Of a stretch of DNA of 32,869 bases, positions 1-7,639 are shown in pieces. Location of the stretch: NCBI GenBank assembly GCA_021821465.1, contig JAKACM010000048.1:1-32869 (forward strand). The letters run 5' to 3'. The notes below the pieces were generated by a model. The model ran no database searches and was not told where the DNA came from. It was given only the letters and a program-made list of their open reading frames with translations. Position 1 is the stretch's first letter, and each line of letters begins with the position of its first letter. The DNA comes from Bacillota bacterium (GTDB taxonomy: Bacteria > Bacillota > Sulfobacillia > Sulfobacillales > Sulfobacillaceae). Position numbers and translations under genes: made by a program.

Positions 1-101
1 GAGAGTGCAGACCGGCTCGGATCCCTCATTTGTCCCGTTCCGTTTTGATGATCCCATACTCTGCTAGATTATGTCATATATTGGCACACTCACTCGGTGG
101 G

Positions 102-582
102 TCAATTTCCTGTCACGGATTCAGGTATGTGTAAACCGGCGAATTTTTCGGTTAAGTATGATCGCCAGGTTGCTTCCGGAATTTCCGGTAGGTTGAGCAT
201 GACGGCAAACCGATAAAAAGCCTGCCGTTGGTCCGAAAAGATCGTATGCATCAAACCTGCTTGACTACCGAGAAACAAATAGGTTGTGTGTTTTTGTTGT
301 TGGAATAGGGCACGAAGTTTTTTGATTAATGGGGGCCCTCCTAAGCGATCAAGTTCTTGAAATTCGTCAAGCAAGATCACCAGGTGTTTCTCGTCTTTTG
401 TTGCTAATCGTTCGCCCAGAGCAAAAGCGACTTCGACACTTTCTTCTCCTCCCAACACCATGTGACTAAAGCTCAAGCTAAGGTCTAGATCAGAAACTTT
501 CACTCGCACATCTTGGGTCTGAATCCACTCTTTAACATCTTGAAGTACGCGGAGTGCTCGGTTAATGGGTCCCGTACTATAG
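102..582 (-). pseudogene. Fragment of a P-loop ATPase (archaeal-ATPase-like), cut by an IS3 element
   Basis: The minus frame is open from the edge of the IS3 element (about 582) to a stop at 102; the first usable start inside is a GTG at 509, but in-frame codons continue upstream into the IS boundary without a stop. The piece carries a Walker-B-like strand (residues LVILLDEFQ of the open frame), then a sensor-like segment (YLFLGSQ), and a stretch resembling the end of the ATPase core of archaeal-type (PF01637-like) ATPases. The Walker A half is missing and would have lain on the far side of the IS; I could not find it there. The frame also stops just where family members usually continue (a TGGHP-like motif; here TGN then stop), so the 3' end looks decayed too. 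Function is not assignable beyond a dead ATPase remnant. Confidence 0.55.
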
Positions 583-629
583 TGGTCCCAGGAAACTGAA
601 CCACAGGAAGGGGACCGTTAAGCTACACT

Positions 630-935
630 ATGAGCATGAGAAAACACTACACCGCATCATTTAAAGCGCAGGTCGTACTCGAGTTGCTCAAGGAAGAGAA
701 ATCCATCAACGAGATTGCTGCGGAATACGGCGTTCATCCGACCATGCTCCACCGGTGGAAGAAGATGGCTGTGGATAACATGTTCAGCTTGTTCGAGGAC
801 GGGGGAAAGAACAGTGCTGCAGCCCTGAAGAAGGATCATGAGAAGGAGACGACGCAGCTGTACTCGAAAATCGGCAAACTCACCACTCAACTGGAGTGGC
901 TCAAAAAAAAAGCTGGCATTGACTCGGACTCCTGA
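630..935 (+). CDS. IS3-family transposase OrfA (HTH protein)
   Basis: This 101-residue protein is the DNA-binding partner of an IS3-family transposase. Residues 5-50 form the typical N-terminal helix-turn-helix (pattern FKAQVVLELL followed by IAAEYGVHPTMLHRWKK), and residues 60-95 form a probable leucine-zipper coiled coil (KLTTQLEWLKKK), usual for OrfA. The frame ends 24 bases after an A9 run. OrfB overlaps it in a different frame, so a fused OrfAB would need recoding at the A-run. Product length is normal for the family and the gene looks intact. Confidence 0.88.
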   Translation: MSMRKHYTASFKAQVVLELLKEEKSINEIAAEYGVHPTMLHRWKKMAVDNMFSLFEDGGKNSAAALKKDHEKETTQLYSKIGKLTTQLEWLKKKAGIDSDS

Positions 936-1824
936 CGAACGGCGGGCAATGGTGGAGCCGCAGCATCCCAAGATTTCGGTGCGTGAGCAGGCCAAACGGC
1001 TGGGCATCAACCGCTCCACCCTGTACTATCAGACTGTGGACAAGCCGGACGAGGAGATGCGACTGCAGCACCACATTGACAGGATATACACAGATCACCC
1101 GGCGTACGGCACTCGACGTATCACCGCCGTGCTGCGCCGTGAAGGGTGGGATGTCAATCGGAAACGTGTCCCACGCTGCATGCGTGAGATGGGGATAGCC
1201 GGCATCTGTCCTGGGCCCAACCTGAGCAAACGGAATCTTCAGCATAAGGTCTATCCGTACCTGCTGCGGGGCGTGAAGGCCAGCCACAACAATCATGTGT
1301 GGGGCATCGATATTACCTACATCCGGATGAAACATGGCTGGATGTACCTGGTAGCCGTCATCGACTGGTACTCACGCTACATTGTCAGCTGGCAGCTGGA
1401 ACAGACGCTCGACATTGAGTTCGTCCTGAAAGCCGCCAAATTGGCTCTCAGACAGGCGAATCCAGAAATCTGGAACAGTGACCAGGGCAGCCACTTTACG
1501 AGCCCTCAGTATACGGACTTGCTAAAGGAGGCGGGTGTGCGGATCAGCATGGATGGTAAGAATCGGGCTGTGGACAACATCTTCACCGAGCGGTTCTGGC
1601 GCACCCTGAAATACGAGGACGTGTACACAAAAGAATACGCCAGCCCGAGGGAGGCCAGGATGTCTATCGGAAAGTTCATTCAGTACTACAACCAGGAGCG
1701 CCCGCATCAAGCGCTGGGGTACCATACACCGGCTGAGGTCTATCTGCACGGTATCAGCCCGAAGGTCCCACTACGCTCTACTCACGCTCCTGAAAAAGCA
1801 GACTTGGGAAAGGAGACTGCGTAG
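838..1824 (+). CDS. IS3-family transposase OrfB (DDE integrase)
   Basis: This is the catalytic half of the IS3-family transposase. Counting from the first ATG of the frame (838), residues 42-130 are the HTH_21-like region (VREQAKRLGINRSTLYY), and residues 150-310 are the rve integrase core with all three acidic residues: D158 (WGIDITY), D215 (NSDQGSHF) and E251 (FTERFW), with the D-to-E spacing of 35 residues normal for the family. The C-terminal motif QERPHQALGYHTPAE is intact. The first ~35 codons overlap orfA and are low-complexity Arg/Lys, so they are probably not translated as such. A realistic product is either an OrfAB fusion joined near 903-911 or a protein starting at ATG 949. The element may still be active. 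Confidence 0.88.
   Translation: MRRRRRSCTRKSANSPLNWSGSKKKLALTRTPDERRAMVEPQHPKISVREQAKRLGINRSTLYYQTVDKPDEEMRLQHHIDRIYTDHPAYGTRRITAVLRREGWDVNRKRVPRCMREMGIAGICPGPNLSKRNLQHKVYPYLLRGVKASHNNHVWGIDITYIRMKHGWMYLVAVIDWYSRYIVSWQLEQTLDIEFVLKAAKLALRQANPEIWNSDQGSHFTSPQYTDLLKEAGVRISMDGKNRAVDNIFTERFWRTLKYEDVYTKEYASPREARMSIGKFIQYYNQERPHQALGYHTPAEVYLHGISPKVPLRSTHAPEKADLGKETA
903..911 (+). promoter_or_regulatory. A9 slippage site between orfA and orfB
   Basis: Nine consecutive A residues lie near the end of orfA. OrfA codons start at 630 (phase 0); OrfB uses phase 1, so joining them needs +1 or -2, not the -1 shift typical of IS3 elements. The -1 frame closes at a TGA at 920-922. Loss of one A, or gain of two, by RNA polymerase slippage on A9 would create a fused frame. 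The same layout recurs in copy 2 at 32452-32461. Confidence 0.55.
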
Positions 1825-1977
1825 AACAAAACCGAATATCAGGGGAAGCCGCTTCGCTCCTCCCCTCTGGCCTTCGGCCCTTCACCCCTCCCGCTCCTCC
1901 TGCAAAGAGGATTAGGGAGACAGGAACTATAGCTTACAGGATTTCAAAGAATGGTCTTGACAACTGGGTCCACTATA

Positions 1978-2333
1978 CCCGAAGTTGGCAATGGATCTGT
2001 GAGCCGGATCCCTTTGGGAGTCACTCGAGGATTTGTCGTCATGGCCGCGGCATCAAGTGTAACCGCTTGGTTTGCCATTCACCATTAAATCTACTAAGTG
2101 GAGCGGGGAAACAGTAACAGAAAAATAGGGCAAGACTCGACAGTTTATCAGAGTATGGCATGGCTCCTTTGGTCTGAAACGACAGTTGAGAACTGTGCCA
2201 CCGGGTGCCCTGGATCTAGGTGCGAATGGGGCTTCTGCAAACAAGGATGGCCTTGTGGCTTCGCAAGGACGGAAACGCTAAGCCGCAAGGCGATAACGAA
2301 AGAATCACTCCCTTGACACAAGCGAGTGAGCGT
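1978..2333. other. Gene-poor gap between IS3 copy 1 and the SDR gene
   Basis: No convincing gene. A plus-strand frame runs from the IS edge to a TAA at 2086-2088 with a 35-codon hydrophobic tail (IPLGVTRGFVVMAAASS), which could be the last codons of a membrane protein cut by the IS, but nothing upstream supports this. The reading on the minus strand does not yield the missing Walker A part of the ATPase. Near 2311-2337 short complementary arms (CTTGA and TCAAG) downstream of the SDR stop might form a weak terminator. Confidence 0.3.
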
Positions 2334-3152
2334 TCAAGACAAAGAAGTTTTCCGCAGTTTATTAACGGCGTCGAGACGAGCGTGCGGCAGGCTTTCTCCT
2401 CCATCCGCCGTCAAAGTGGTGCCGGTGATAAAGCCGGCCCGATCCGAAACCAAAAACTGAACGACTTGAGCAATCTCTTCAACTCGACCAAAACGCCTAA
2501 GCGGAATATCTGCCAAAAGCTGTTCCCGTTCATTTGGATCCGCCCATAACTGTCGAGAAGCTCCCTCGGTTTCAACAGGCCCCGGCGCGATGGCATTGAC
2601 GCGAATGCCAAACTGAGCCCATTCGACGGCCAAGGTTTTGGTCATAGCCAAAACTCCCGCCTTGGCACTGGCGGAATGAACGGTTCCTGCTCCCCCCGTC
2701 CACGCATAAGCAGCGATAATATTGATAATGGAACCGGGGTGTCTTTGCTGAATGAGTCTCCGGCCTATTTCTCGCGAGCAGAAAAATGTGCCGTTGAGCA
2801 CTGTTTCTACAACACTGGTCCAGCCATGAGGCGAAAGACGCTCTGCAGGCACCACAAAGTTCCCTGCCGCATTATTAATCAGGATATCAATCACACCAAA
2901 ATGGGCTTCCGCGCTGTCAATGGCCTTTGCTACCTCGTCTGCGTCTCGCACATCCGCTTTCACTGCGAACGCCTCAATGTTTTGGGAACGAAGGTGCGTT
3001 AAACCCTTGTCCAAATTCGTTTCCTTGCGACTGGCAATAGCAATTTTAGCTCCCGCTAGTCCTAGTTCCGTCGCAATTCCCAATCCAAGACCAGTACCGC
3101 CTCCTGTGACTAGCGCAACCCTTCCCTGCAGATCTGGGTTCATGACCCTCAT
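2334..3152 (-). CDS. SDR oxidoreductase, 2,4-dienoyl-CoA reductase-like
   Basis: A 272-residue short-chain dehydrogenase, likely NADP-dependent and cytosolic. The nucleotide-binding motif TGGGTGLG is at 16-23 and NNAAG at 93-97. The usual YxxxK tyrosine is replaced by Ser (S160, K164), while a tyrosine stands 15 residues before the lysine (Y149). That Tyr/Ser/Lys spacing is the one known for mitochondrial-type 2,4-dienoyl-CoA reductases (Y199, S210, K214 in human DECR1), and the segment after it (HSASAKAG, then IAPGPVETEG) also fits that subfamily. It would reduce 2,4-dienoyl-CoA in unsaturated fatty acid oxidation; a peroxisomal-type trans-2-enoyl-CoA reductase is an alternative. The start at 3152 follows GAGAGGAG very closely; ATG 3143 (MNPDLQGR) is a possible alternative. 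No fatty-acid genes are nearby. Confidence 0.82.
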   Translation of the reverse strand: MRVMNPDLQGRVALVTGGGTGLGLGIATELGLAGAKIAIASRKETNLDKGLTHLRSQNIEAFAVKADVRDADEVAKAIDSAEAHFGVIDILINNAAGNFVVPAERLSPHGWTSVVETVLNGTFFCSREIGRRLIQQRHPGSIINIIAAYAWTGGAGTVHSASAKAGVLAMTKTLAVEWAQFGIRVNAIAPGPVETEGASRQLWADPNEREQLLADIPLRRFGRVEEIAQVVQFLVSDRAGFITGTTLTADGGESLPHARLDAVNKLRKTSLS

Positions 3153-3769
3153 GTCTCCTCTCTAAACTCTCCTTTAGTCTTTGAGGCGTGATCCCCCGGT
3201 CTTTTTAAGACCGGCGAAAAGCTTCTTGGCAATCTCACCCTTACCTGAGTGGACAAGTTCGTCCATGTTAGACCTGGACTTTTTTCATTACAGAAACCTT
3301 GTCCAAACTTATTCAATCTCATTTTTTCCTTATTCTTCGCTCTTGGTTTTCGGAACCACGGTTCTTTCCTTAACAAAATCTTCGCCGCTTTCTTGAGGAG
3401 TAATAACATAATCTATACAAAAACATCATTTAATGCATGTAAGAAAGGATTTCGCATACTACGTCTACCCCCTATTGCGCACCTGGCGGCGATAATATTG
3501 GCACTCACTACGCACCAGCACAAAACAGGAATTCATGATTACGGCAAAAAATAAGACAAATTTACAGATCCCTCATCCGGATTATCACATCTTATTGTGG
3601 TGAACATTTGACATCATATCAAGAAGCCATACTCCTCCTTTAAGAAGAAAAGAGTAGAACAAGCCATAGAACCTCGTTTGACCAAGTGTCCGCGACATGA
3701 AAGTCGTAAATCCGGCAATTCTACGGGTAAGCCGTAAGTGGATGAGATATACTTGAACCGGTGATCGAA
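3153..3769. other. Gene-poor region upstream of the SDR gene
   Basis: Several frames are open here on both strands, but none has a ribosome binding site or recognisable composition. The only structured element is the 19-base palindrome at 3196-3214. The rest is AT-rich and probably carries the promoter of the SDR gene on the minus strand. Confidence 0.4.
3196..3214. repeat. Perfect 8-bp inverted repeat, possible operator
   Basis: CCGGTCTT and AAGACCGG flank a TTT loop. It lies 44 bases upstream of the SDR start on its coding side. No U-run follows on either strand, so it is a better operator or mRNA-leader hairpin than a terminator. Confidence 0.4.
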
Positions 3770-3937
3770 ATGACAAGGAACATGTCTGTCATTCTTTACA
3801 TTGTGGTGTTGATAGCCGCTGTCGTTGGTGTAGATTTACTTTTCTTTAAGAATCATTTGTGGCAATGGCTAATAGTGAACATCGGTATTGTCTTGGTGTT
3901 TGCAGCCTTCTATTTGAGATTTCTAAACAAACCGTAA
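3770..3937 (+). CDS. 55-residue two-helix membrane protein, function unknown
   Basis: A short frame starting at ATG 3770 (an upstream GTG at 3761 and an internal ATG at 3782 are also possible) encodes 55 residues. Residues 6-24 (SVILYIVVLIAAVVGV) and 31-51 (WQWLIVNIGIVLVFAAFYL) form two clear transmembrane helices joined by a short loop with Lys, Asn and His; the C-terminus is basic (RFLNKP). Hydrophobic patterning over the whole length argues that it is real. No strong Shine-Dalgarno is seen. I do not recognise a family. It stands alone between the SDR region and the IS4-type insertion, and may have been co-transcribed with the frame starting at 4041 before the transposon arrived. Confidence 0.55.
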   Translation: MTRNMSVILYIVVLIAAVVGVDLLFFKNHLWQWLIVNIGIVLVFAAFYLRFLNKP

Positions 3938-4040
3938 GATACTAGGCGCCGCAGCACCAGCTAACAGACAACCATCAAAAGAAACTGTTGAGCCTGCTCA
4001 CTCTCAAATTTCAACTATTCAACGGTTATTCGGAGGCAGT

Positions 4041-4245
4041 ATGTCCTCTCAATTCAGCTCAAACGCAGAAACTCCTCAACCCCGGGTCGGAATGCCCTGG
4101 GCATCTGGATCCACCGGCATACAGGTCATGCAGGGGACCATGATCTCGCGAGCGTCTCGACACCTAACGCAAGATATTCCCTATTGCGGAAGAATTCGAG
4201 CGCGTTTGCGAATCGGAGGACAGACCGTCCCTTCCCTGAGTCTTT
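4041..4245 (+). pseudogene. 5' part of an unknown gene truncated by the IS4-type element
   Basis: A frame opens with ATG 4041, four bases after GGAGG, which is a good start. Its first ~50 residues (MSSQFSSNAETPQPRVGMPW...) read as a plausible soluble protein start, but beyond about 4200 it enters the IS4-type transposon, where the frame is only antisense of the transposase. So the gene is probably interrupted near its 5' end. No family is recognised, and the boundary with the element is not sharply defined. Confidence 0.25.
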
Positions 4246-5481
4246 TTAGGTCGATTGCAGGCACCACCACTCTTGGTAGTTCGTACGCAAGAATCCGAGA
4301 TTTTCCTGGGCCCGCTCCAACAGGTCGATTCGGGGGGCCTGAGCGAGAGCAGGACTTAAAATGTCCCGGGTCGACCACCAGATCCACCACGTGAGCGCCG
4401 CCAGCTGGGCCCCAATCAAGGCTTCGATGATGGCCGGATCATGCCCAAAACAGTGGGCCAGCTTCCACGTGCTCTTGCCCTGGCGGAAGACGCAATTCTC
4501 AAGATCCCACCGATGGTGCATGATCCGCCACACTGTTTCCGCCGACACTGCAGGACCACAGGTGGTCAGAGCCCATCCGTGGTAGACCTTGGTGAAGGTC
4601 TGACCCCGATACGTTTTGCCTCGCCGGTGCTTGGTGACGGTGCGGGTCCAATAAATGACCCGCAGATTTTCCATCGACCCCCATGACAACCCGGGAAAGT
4701 CCCAGATCTGCAAGAGTTCTTGCCCCCATTGCTGGGTGACCACCGGCAGGGCTTGCTGCAGCAAGCCTTTGACGTCTCGCAAAATGGTGAGCCGCTCATC
4801 TTTCAGCCGCACCACCGCCTGCCAGCCATAGTCGAGTACCTTTTGCAGAAATACGCGGTTGCAATATAACGCATCGGCGACGATCACCTCGATTTGATGA
4901 TGATAGTGCCGATACAAGGTCGCCAACAGCCGATAGGCAGCCGTCGATTCGCCTTCGTTCTTATCCGACCCATCGGCCGGATGCACCGATTCCCACTCCA
5001 ACACCGCCTGTCGCCGGGGACCAACCGTACTGGCCACGACAATGCGATGAAACCATTCGGTCATGCCCTGGACGGTGCGATGCAGGCACTCCTGACAGGT
5101 CACGGAATGTTGCACGAAGAGTTCGACCCCGTCGAGAGCGACGACGCGTAAGCCGTCGATGCGGGTCCATGTGCGGTTCCGAGCCAACTTCTGTCCCACT
5201 TGACGGATCAACTGATGCCATACGGCGGGCGGAATCTGGGCGAGCCGACGCCGGATGGTGTCGGCCGAGATCGGCCCGATCCCAAAACGTTTGAAGCGCC
5301 CTCGCTGACTCCACCGTTCGAGTTGTTCCACGCTCCGTGTCTGGAGCAACGCGCCGACGAGCACTAAGGCGGCGACAAGGCGTAGGGGATACCCCATGTC
5401 GCCTTCCGTCGACCGAATCATCTTGAACCAGGCCGGCAGATCGAATATCTTAGTGATAGCGTTAAGAAATTGTCTTAACAC
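4246..5481 (-). CDS. IS4-type DDE transposase
   Basis: About 411 residues. Numbered from an upstream GTG at 5490, the DDE residues are D120 (VVALDGVELF), D206 (VIVADALYCN) and E331 in the HHRWDLEN signature, the IS4-superfamily 'YREK-like' region; a CxxC pair (CQEC) sits at 133-136. The N-terminal third is a helical DNA-binding region. I place the start at GTG 5481 because AAAGGAGGT (5489-5497) lies about seven bases upstream, whereas GTG 5490 overlaps that ribosome binding site. All catalytic residues are present, so the enzyme may be active. The ISH3/IS1634-like groups are nearest in pattern; the exact group is not certain. Confidence 0.8.
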   Translation of the reverse strand: MLRQFLNAITKIFDLPAWFKMIRSTEGDMGYPLRLVAALVLVGALLQTRSVEQLERWSQRGRFKRFGIGPISADTIRRRLAQIPPAVWHQLIRQVGQKLARNRTWTRIDGLRVVALDGVELFVQHSVTCQECLHRTVQGMTEWFHRIVVASTVGPRRQAVLEWESVHPADGSDKNEGESTAAYRLLATLYRHYHHQIEVIVADALYCNRVFLQKVLDYGWQAVVRLKDERLTILRDVKGLLQQALPVVTQQWGQELLQIWDFPGLSWGSMENLRVIYWTRTVTKHRRGKTYRGQTFTKVYHGWALTTCGPAVSAETVWRIMHHRWDLENCVFRQGKSTWKLAHCFGHDPAIIEALIGAQLAALTWWIWWSTRDILSPALAQAPRIDLLERAQENLGFLRTNYQEWWCLQST

Positions 5482-5487
5482 CGTGAG

Positions 5488-5524
5488 CACCTCCTTTCAA
5501 GTATTGATGGTACTAAAGGAGGTG
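5488..5524 (-). promoter_or_regulatory. Hairpin that sequesters the transposase ribosome binding site
   Basis: CACCTCCTTT (5488-5497) and AAAGGAGGTG (5515-5524) are a perfect 10-bp inverted repeat; inside it AGTA and TACT add four more pairs around a TTGATGG loop, with a CA bulge. In the minus-strand transcript the 3' arm contains the AAAGGAGGTG ribosome binding site of the transposase. A transcript reading in from outside would fold and hide it, a known way for insertion sequences to limit expression. Confidence 0.6.
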
Positions 5525-6506
5525 TTTCGCGTTTTCTTCTCGGAAATCCTGCTAAAAAGTGGTAAAACATCCATCCTTCGGAACTGGGGGGTTTTTGCAG
5601 CATTTTCCCGGGTCACAGACTGGAACAGGGTCGAAATCAGCGAATTTACTTGAGGAGTTTCTGGCTCAAACGTTGGCAACCAGGTTAACCCACTAAGCTG
5701 ATTGCTCTCAGTAGGATGGTTCTAAGTCTCGTGGCACTTTAGTTCGATATTCACAGTCCCTATGCCTCCCATACGTTTTACAGCTGAATAAATCGAACGA
5801 CAGATCCATCAAATTCATTGAACTTGTTCCATTTAGGGATTCCCGCTTAAACCAGGGGCGATGAAGAAAACATCGAGACGCTCATCACTGGCTGAGTTCC
5901 CGTATGCGGAAACCTCCCCCTGTATTTTCAGCGCTGGGATCTGGAAACGCACTTTGACCTGAAAAGCATGTGGCATCCGTATCCTGTTCCATTCCAGATT
6001 CTGTTATTTTTTTGTCCGTTGACCGTGGATCCCGCCATCGTCACACGGTGTTCCTTACTACGGATCCGACGGCAACCGAGGCGGTCGTTGTGGTCAATCT
6101 TTGGCCCATCTTGACCCACACCAGTTAGACCTATGTCGAATTTTGCGAGGATCTTCAAAGTTGAGTTAGAAGGTTGTCTTATTTTAGCGGGTTGTCGGAT
6201 CAGAGTGTCATAAAATGTGTCTCGTGCAGATTATGGATTATTGCGGATCTCCACCAGCAGACTCGTCCATTTCGCTCAGCGAATGCTACAGACCTAGTAT
6301 ACCAATAGCCCATGCACGATCCGCCAGCAAGATCTGGAATCTGAATGCCGACTCCCTGGCAATTAACTACTTCGACATACTGTACGCATACTTGATGAAG
6401 TCGGTATCAAAATTATGTCACACGTATTAAACTTGACGGATTTTGAGCATAATGAGCTCTAATATGGTATCATGTGGCGATAGAGACGGGAAGGCTGGGA
6501 TTATAA
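5525..6506. other. Gene-poor region between the IS4-type element and the AAA+ ATPase
   Basis: No intact gene. It includes the transposase remnant at 5857-5985 and otherwise short, stop-rich frames. The last 80 bases are AT-rich and include TTGACG (6433-6438) and TAATAT (6460-6465), but their 21-base spacing is poor for a housekeeping promoter. Confidence 0.35.
5857..5985 (+). pseudogene. Decayed C-terminal piece of an IS4-family transposase
   Basis: In the plus frame beginning at 5857 the text reads ENIETLITG, an in-frame TGA (5893-5895), then LYFQRWDLETHFDLKSM. This matches the layout of IS4/IS231-type transposases, where an 'ETLITN' strand is followed about 20 residues later by 'LYf.RW.IEt.f..LK', the region holding the catalytic Glu. 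Only about 40 codons are recognisable and the frame is broken, so it is a relic, unrelated in position to the intact IS4-type element beside it. Confidence 0.4.
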
Positions 6507-7616
6507 TTGCGGACCGAAATTTTGAAAATTATTGAAGGTGGTCTCTCAAAAAACCCAGAGAAGGTTCGAAGTTATGCGGGGCTTTTAAGTGAGAAACTTC
6601 GAGCAGAGGGGGACGAGCGCTTTGCTGACCGGATCGTAGCATTAATTAATAATAAATCCTCAAATTCTCACCTTGTTTATCTGGATGAGTTTTCATCGGT
6701 GCCTGTGGATCAGGATAGTCGCATAAACATGGTGGACATATGGTTTCCAAACGGAGATAAGATTGACTTGGTCTTGCCAAACAGTACACATCGGCGGGTC
6801 GAAGAGTATATCGCCTACTTAGAGCACAGGAGCGAGTTCATTCGTAAAGGCCTTGAACTGCCTGAGTCTTTGCTGATGTACGGCCCTCCTGGATGTGGAA
6901 AGACTACCATAGCACATTTTATCTCTCAGAAAATTAAATTGCCTCTTTTGACCGCGCGGTTGGATGGCGTTGTTTCATCGTTGTTAGGAAGTACAGCTAA
7001 AAACATCCGAAGAATATTCGAATATGCCAATGAGAGGCCCTGTATTTTGTTTTTAGACGAATTTGATGCGGTGGCCAAGGCTCGGAACGATGACTCAGAA
7101 GTTGGAGAGTTAAAGAGAGTGGTTAACAGCCTGTTGCAGAACATGGATGTCTATAATCAAAATAATATTTTGGTAGCGGCTACAAATCACGAACAACTTT
7201 TGGATCCTGCGGTTTGGCGGCGATTTTCTAATGTCATTGAAGTTGCGATGCCTGACGCTACCGAGATTTCGCAACTGATTCGCGTTTTTTTGCGAGATGT
7301 TGAATGTGATTTTATTGATAACCCCACTAAGATGGCTAATGCTGCCCAAGCATTGGCGGGGAGTAGTCCGTCCGACATTCGTGTGGTGTGCTATTCTGCC
7401 GTTCGTGACATGGTACTCGCTGAAAAATCTTTTGTAACATATGCAACTTTCATGCGCAGAGTAGGTATTAATTTTGGTAAAAAGGCTGACAGAGAGGATC
7501 TTGTTGGTTTTTTGCACCTTTATGGCGTCTCTCAAGCAGACATTTCTCGAATAATGGCTGTGTCGATGCGACAAGTGAGAAATATTTTGGAGTTAAAACA
7601 ACGAGGTGTTAAGTAG
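6507..7616 (+). CDS. AAA+ ATPase, IetA-like (partner of a subtilisin-type protease)
   Basis: A 369-residue AAA+ ATPase. Residues 1-110 are an N-terminal helical domain (SYAGLLSEKLRAEGDERFADRI is split by Ala/Glu-rich helices). The core has Walker A GPPGCGKTT (126-134), Walker B ILFLDEFDA (180-188), sensor 1 ATN (225-227) and arginine finger WRRF (237-240). Residues 335-365 look like a helix-turn-helix (GVSQADISRIMAVSMRQVRNI). This architecture is that of ATPases encoded beside S8 subtilases, including IetA of the IetAS plasmid-maintenance and antiphage pair. The next gene should be the protease, but a decayed IS630 follows directly. The start is TTG 6507 because TAA stands immediately before it; GGGA lies six bases upstream. 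Base composition is more AT-rich than the operons downstream, suggesting transfer. Confidence 0.72.
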   Translation: MRTEILKIIEGGLSKNPEKVRSYAGLLSEKLRAEGDERFADRIVALINNKSSNSHLVYLDEFSSVPVDQDSRINMVDIWFPNGDKIDLVLPNSTHRRVEEYIAYLEHRSEFIRKGLELPESLLMYGPPGCGKTTIAHFISQKIKLPLLTARLDGVVSSLLGSTAKNIRRIFEYANERPCILFLDEFDAVAKARNDDSEVGELKRVVNSLLQNMDVYNQNNILVAATNHEQLLDPAVWRRFSNVIEVAMPDATEISQLIRVFLRDVECDFIDNPTKMANAAQALAGSSPSDIRVVCYSAVRDMVLAEKSFVTYATFMRRVGINFGKKADREDLVGFLHLYGVSQADISRIMAVSMRQVRNILELKQRGVK

Positions 7617-7639
7617 TGAATAGCAAGAATTTGCTATTC

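Larger units (their letters stand above)
578..1977 (+). mobile_element. IS3-family insertion sequence, copy 1
   Basis: The element contains orfA and orfB of an IS3-family transposase in plus orientation. Its ends are imperfect inverted repeats: the left end reads TATAGTGGTCCCAG from 578 and the right end, read on the minus strand from 1977, reads TATAGTGGACCCAG. No clean target duplication is visible next to these ends; the outermost TATAG bases may belong to the repeat or the target. It sits inside the ATPase fragment on its left. The second copy at 32125 begins with the same 14 bases as the right end. Confidence 0.85.
4246..5524 (-). mobile_element. IS4-type insertion sequence (ends not located)
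   Basis: These coordinates are the minimum: the transposase gene plus its upstream hairpin. I looked for matching terminal repeats between about 4150-4245 and 5525-5650 and found none I trust, so the true element is somewhat longer on both sides. It appears to interrupt the frame starting at 4041. Confidence 0.55.

Noticed and set aside
657..1335. Long minus-strand frames inside the IS3 element
   Set aside because: They are antisense of orfA and orfB, have no ribosome binding sites and no family resemblance.
4041..4394. Reading the plus frame as an intact 117-residue protein
   Set aside because: From about 4246 it is only the complement of the IS4-type transposase; the start has a good ribosome binding site, so I kept only a truncated gene.
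5928..6158. A 76-residue minus-strand protein
   Set aside because: The opposite strand carries a recognisable IS4-type transposase relic here, and the minus frame has no ribosome binding site.
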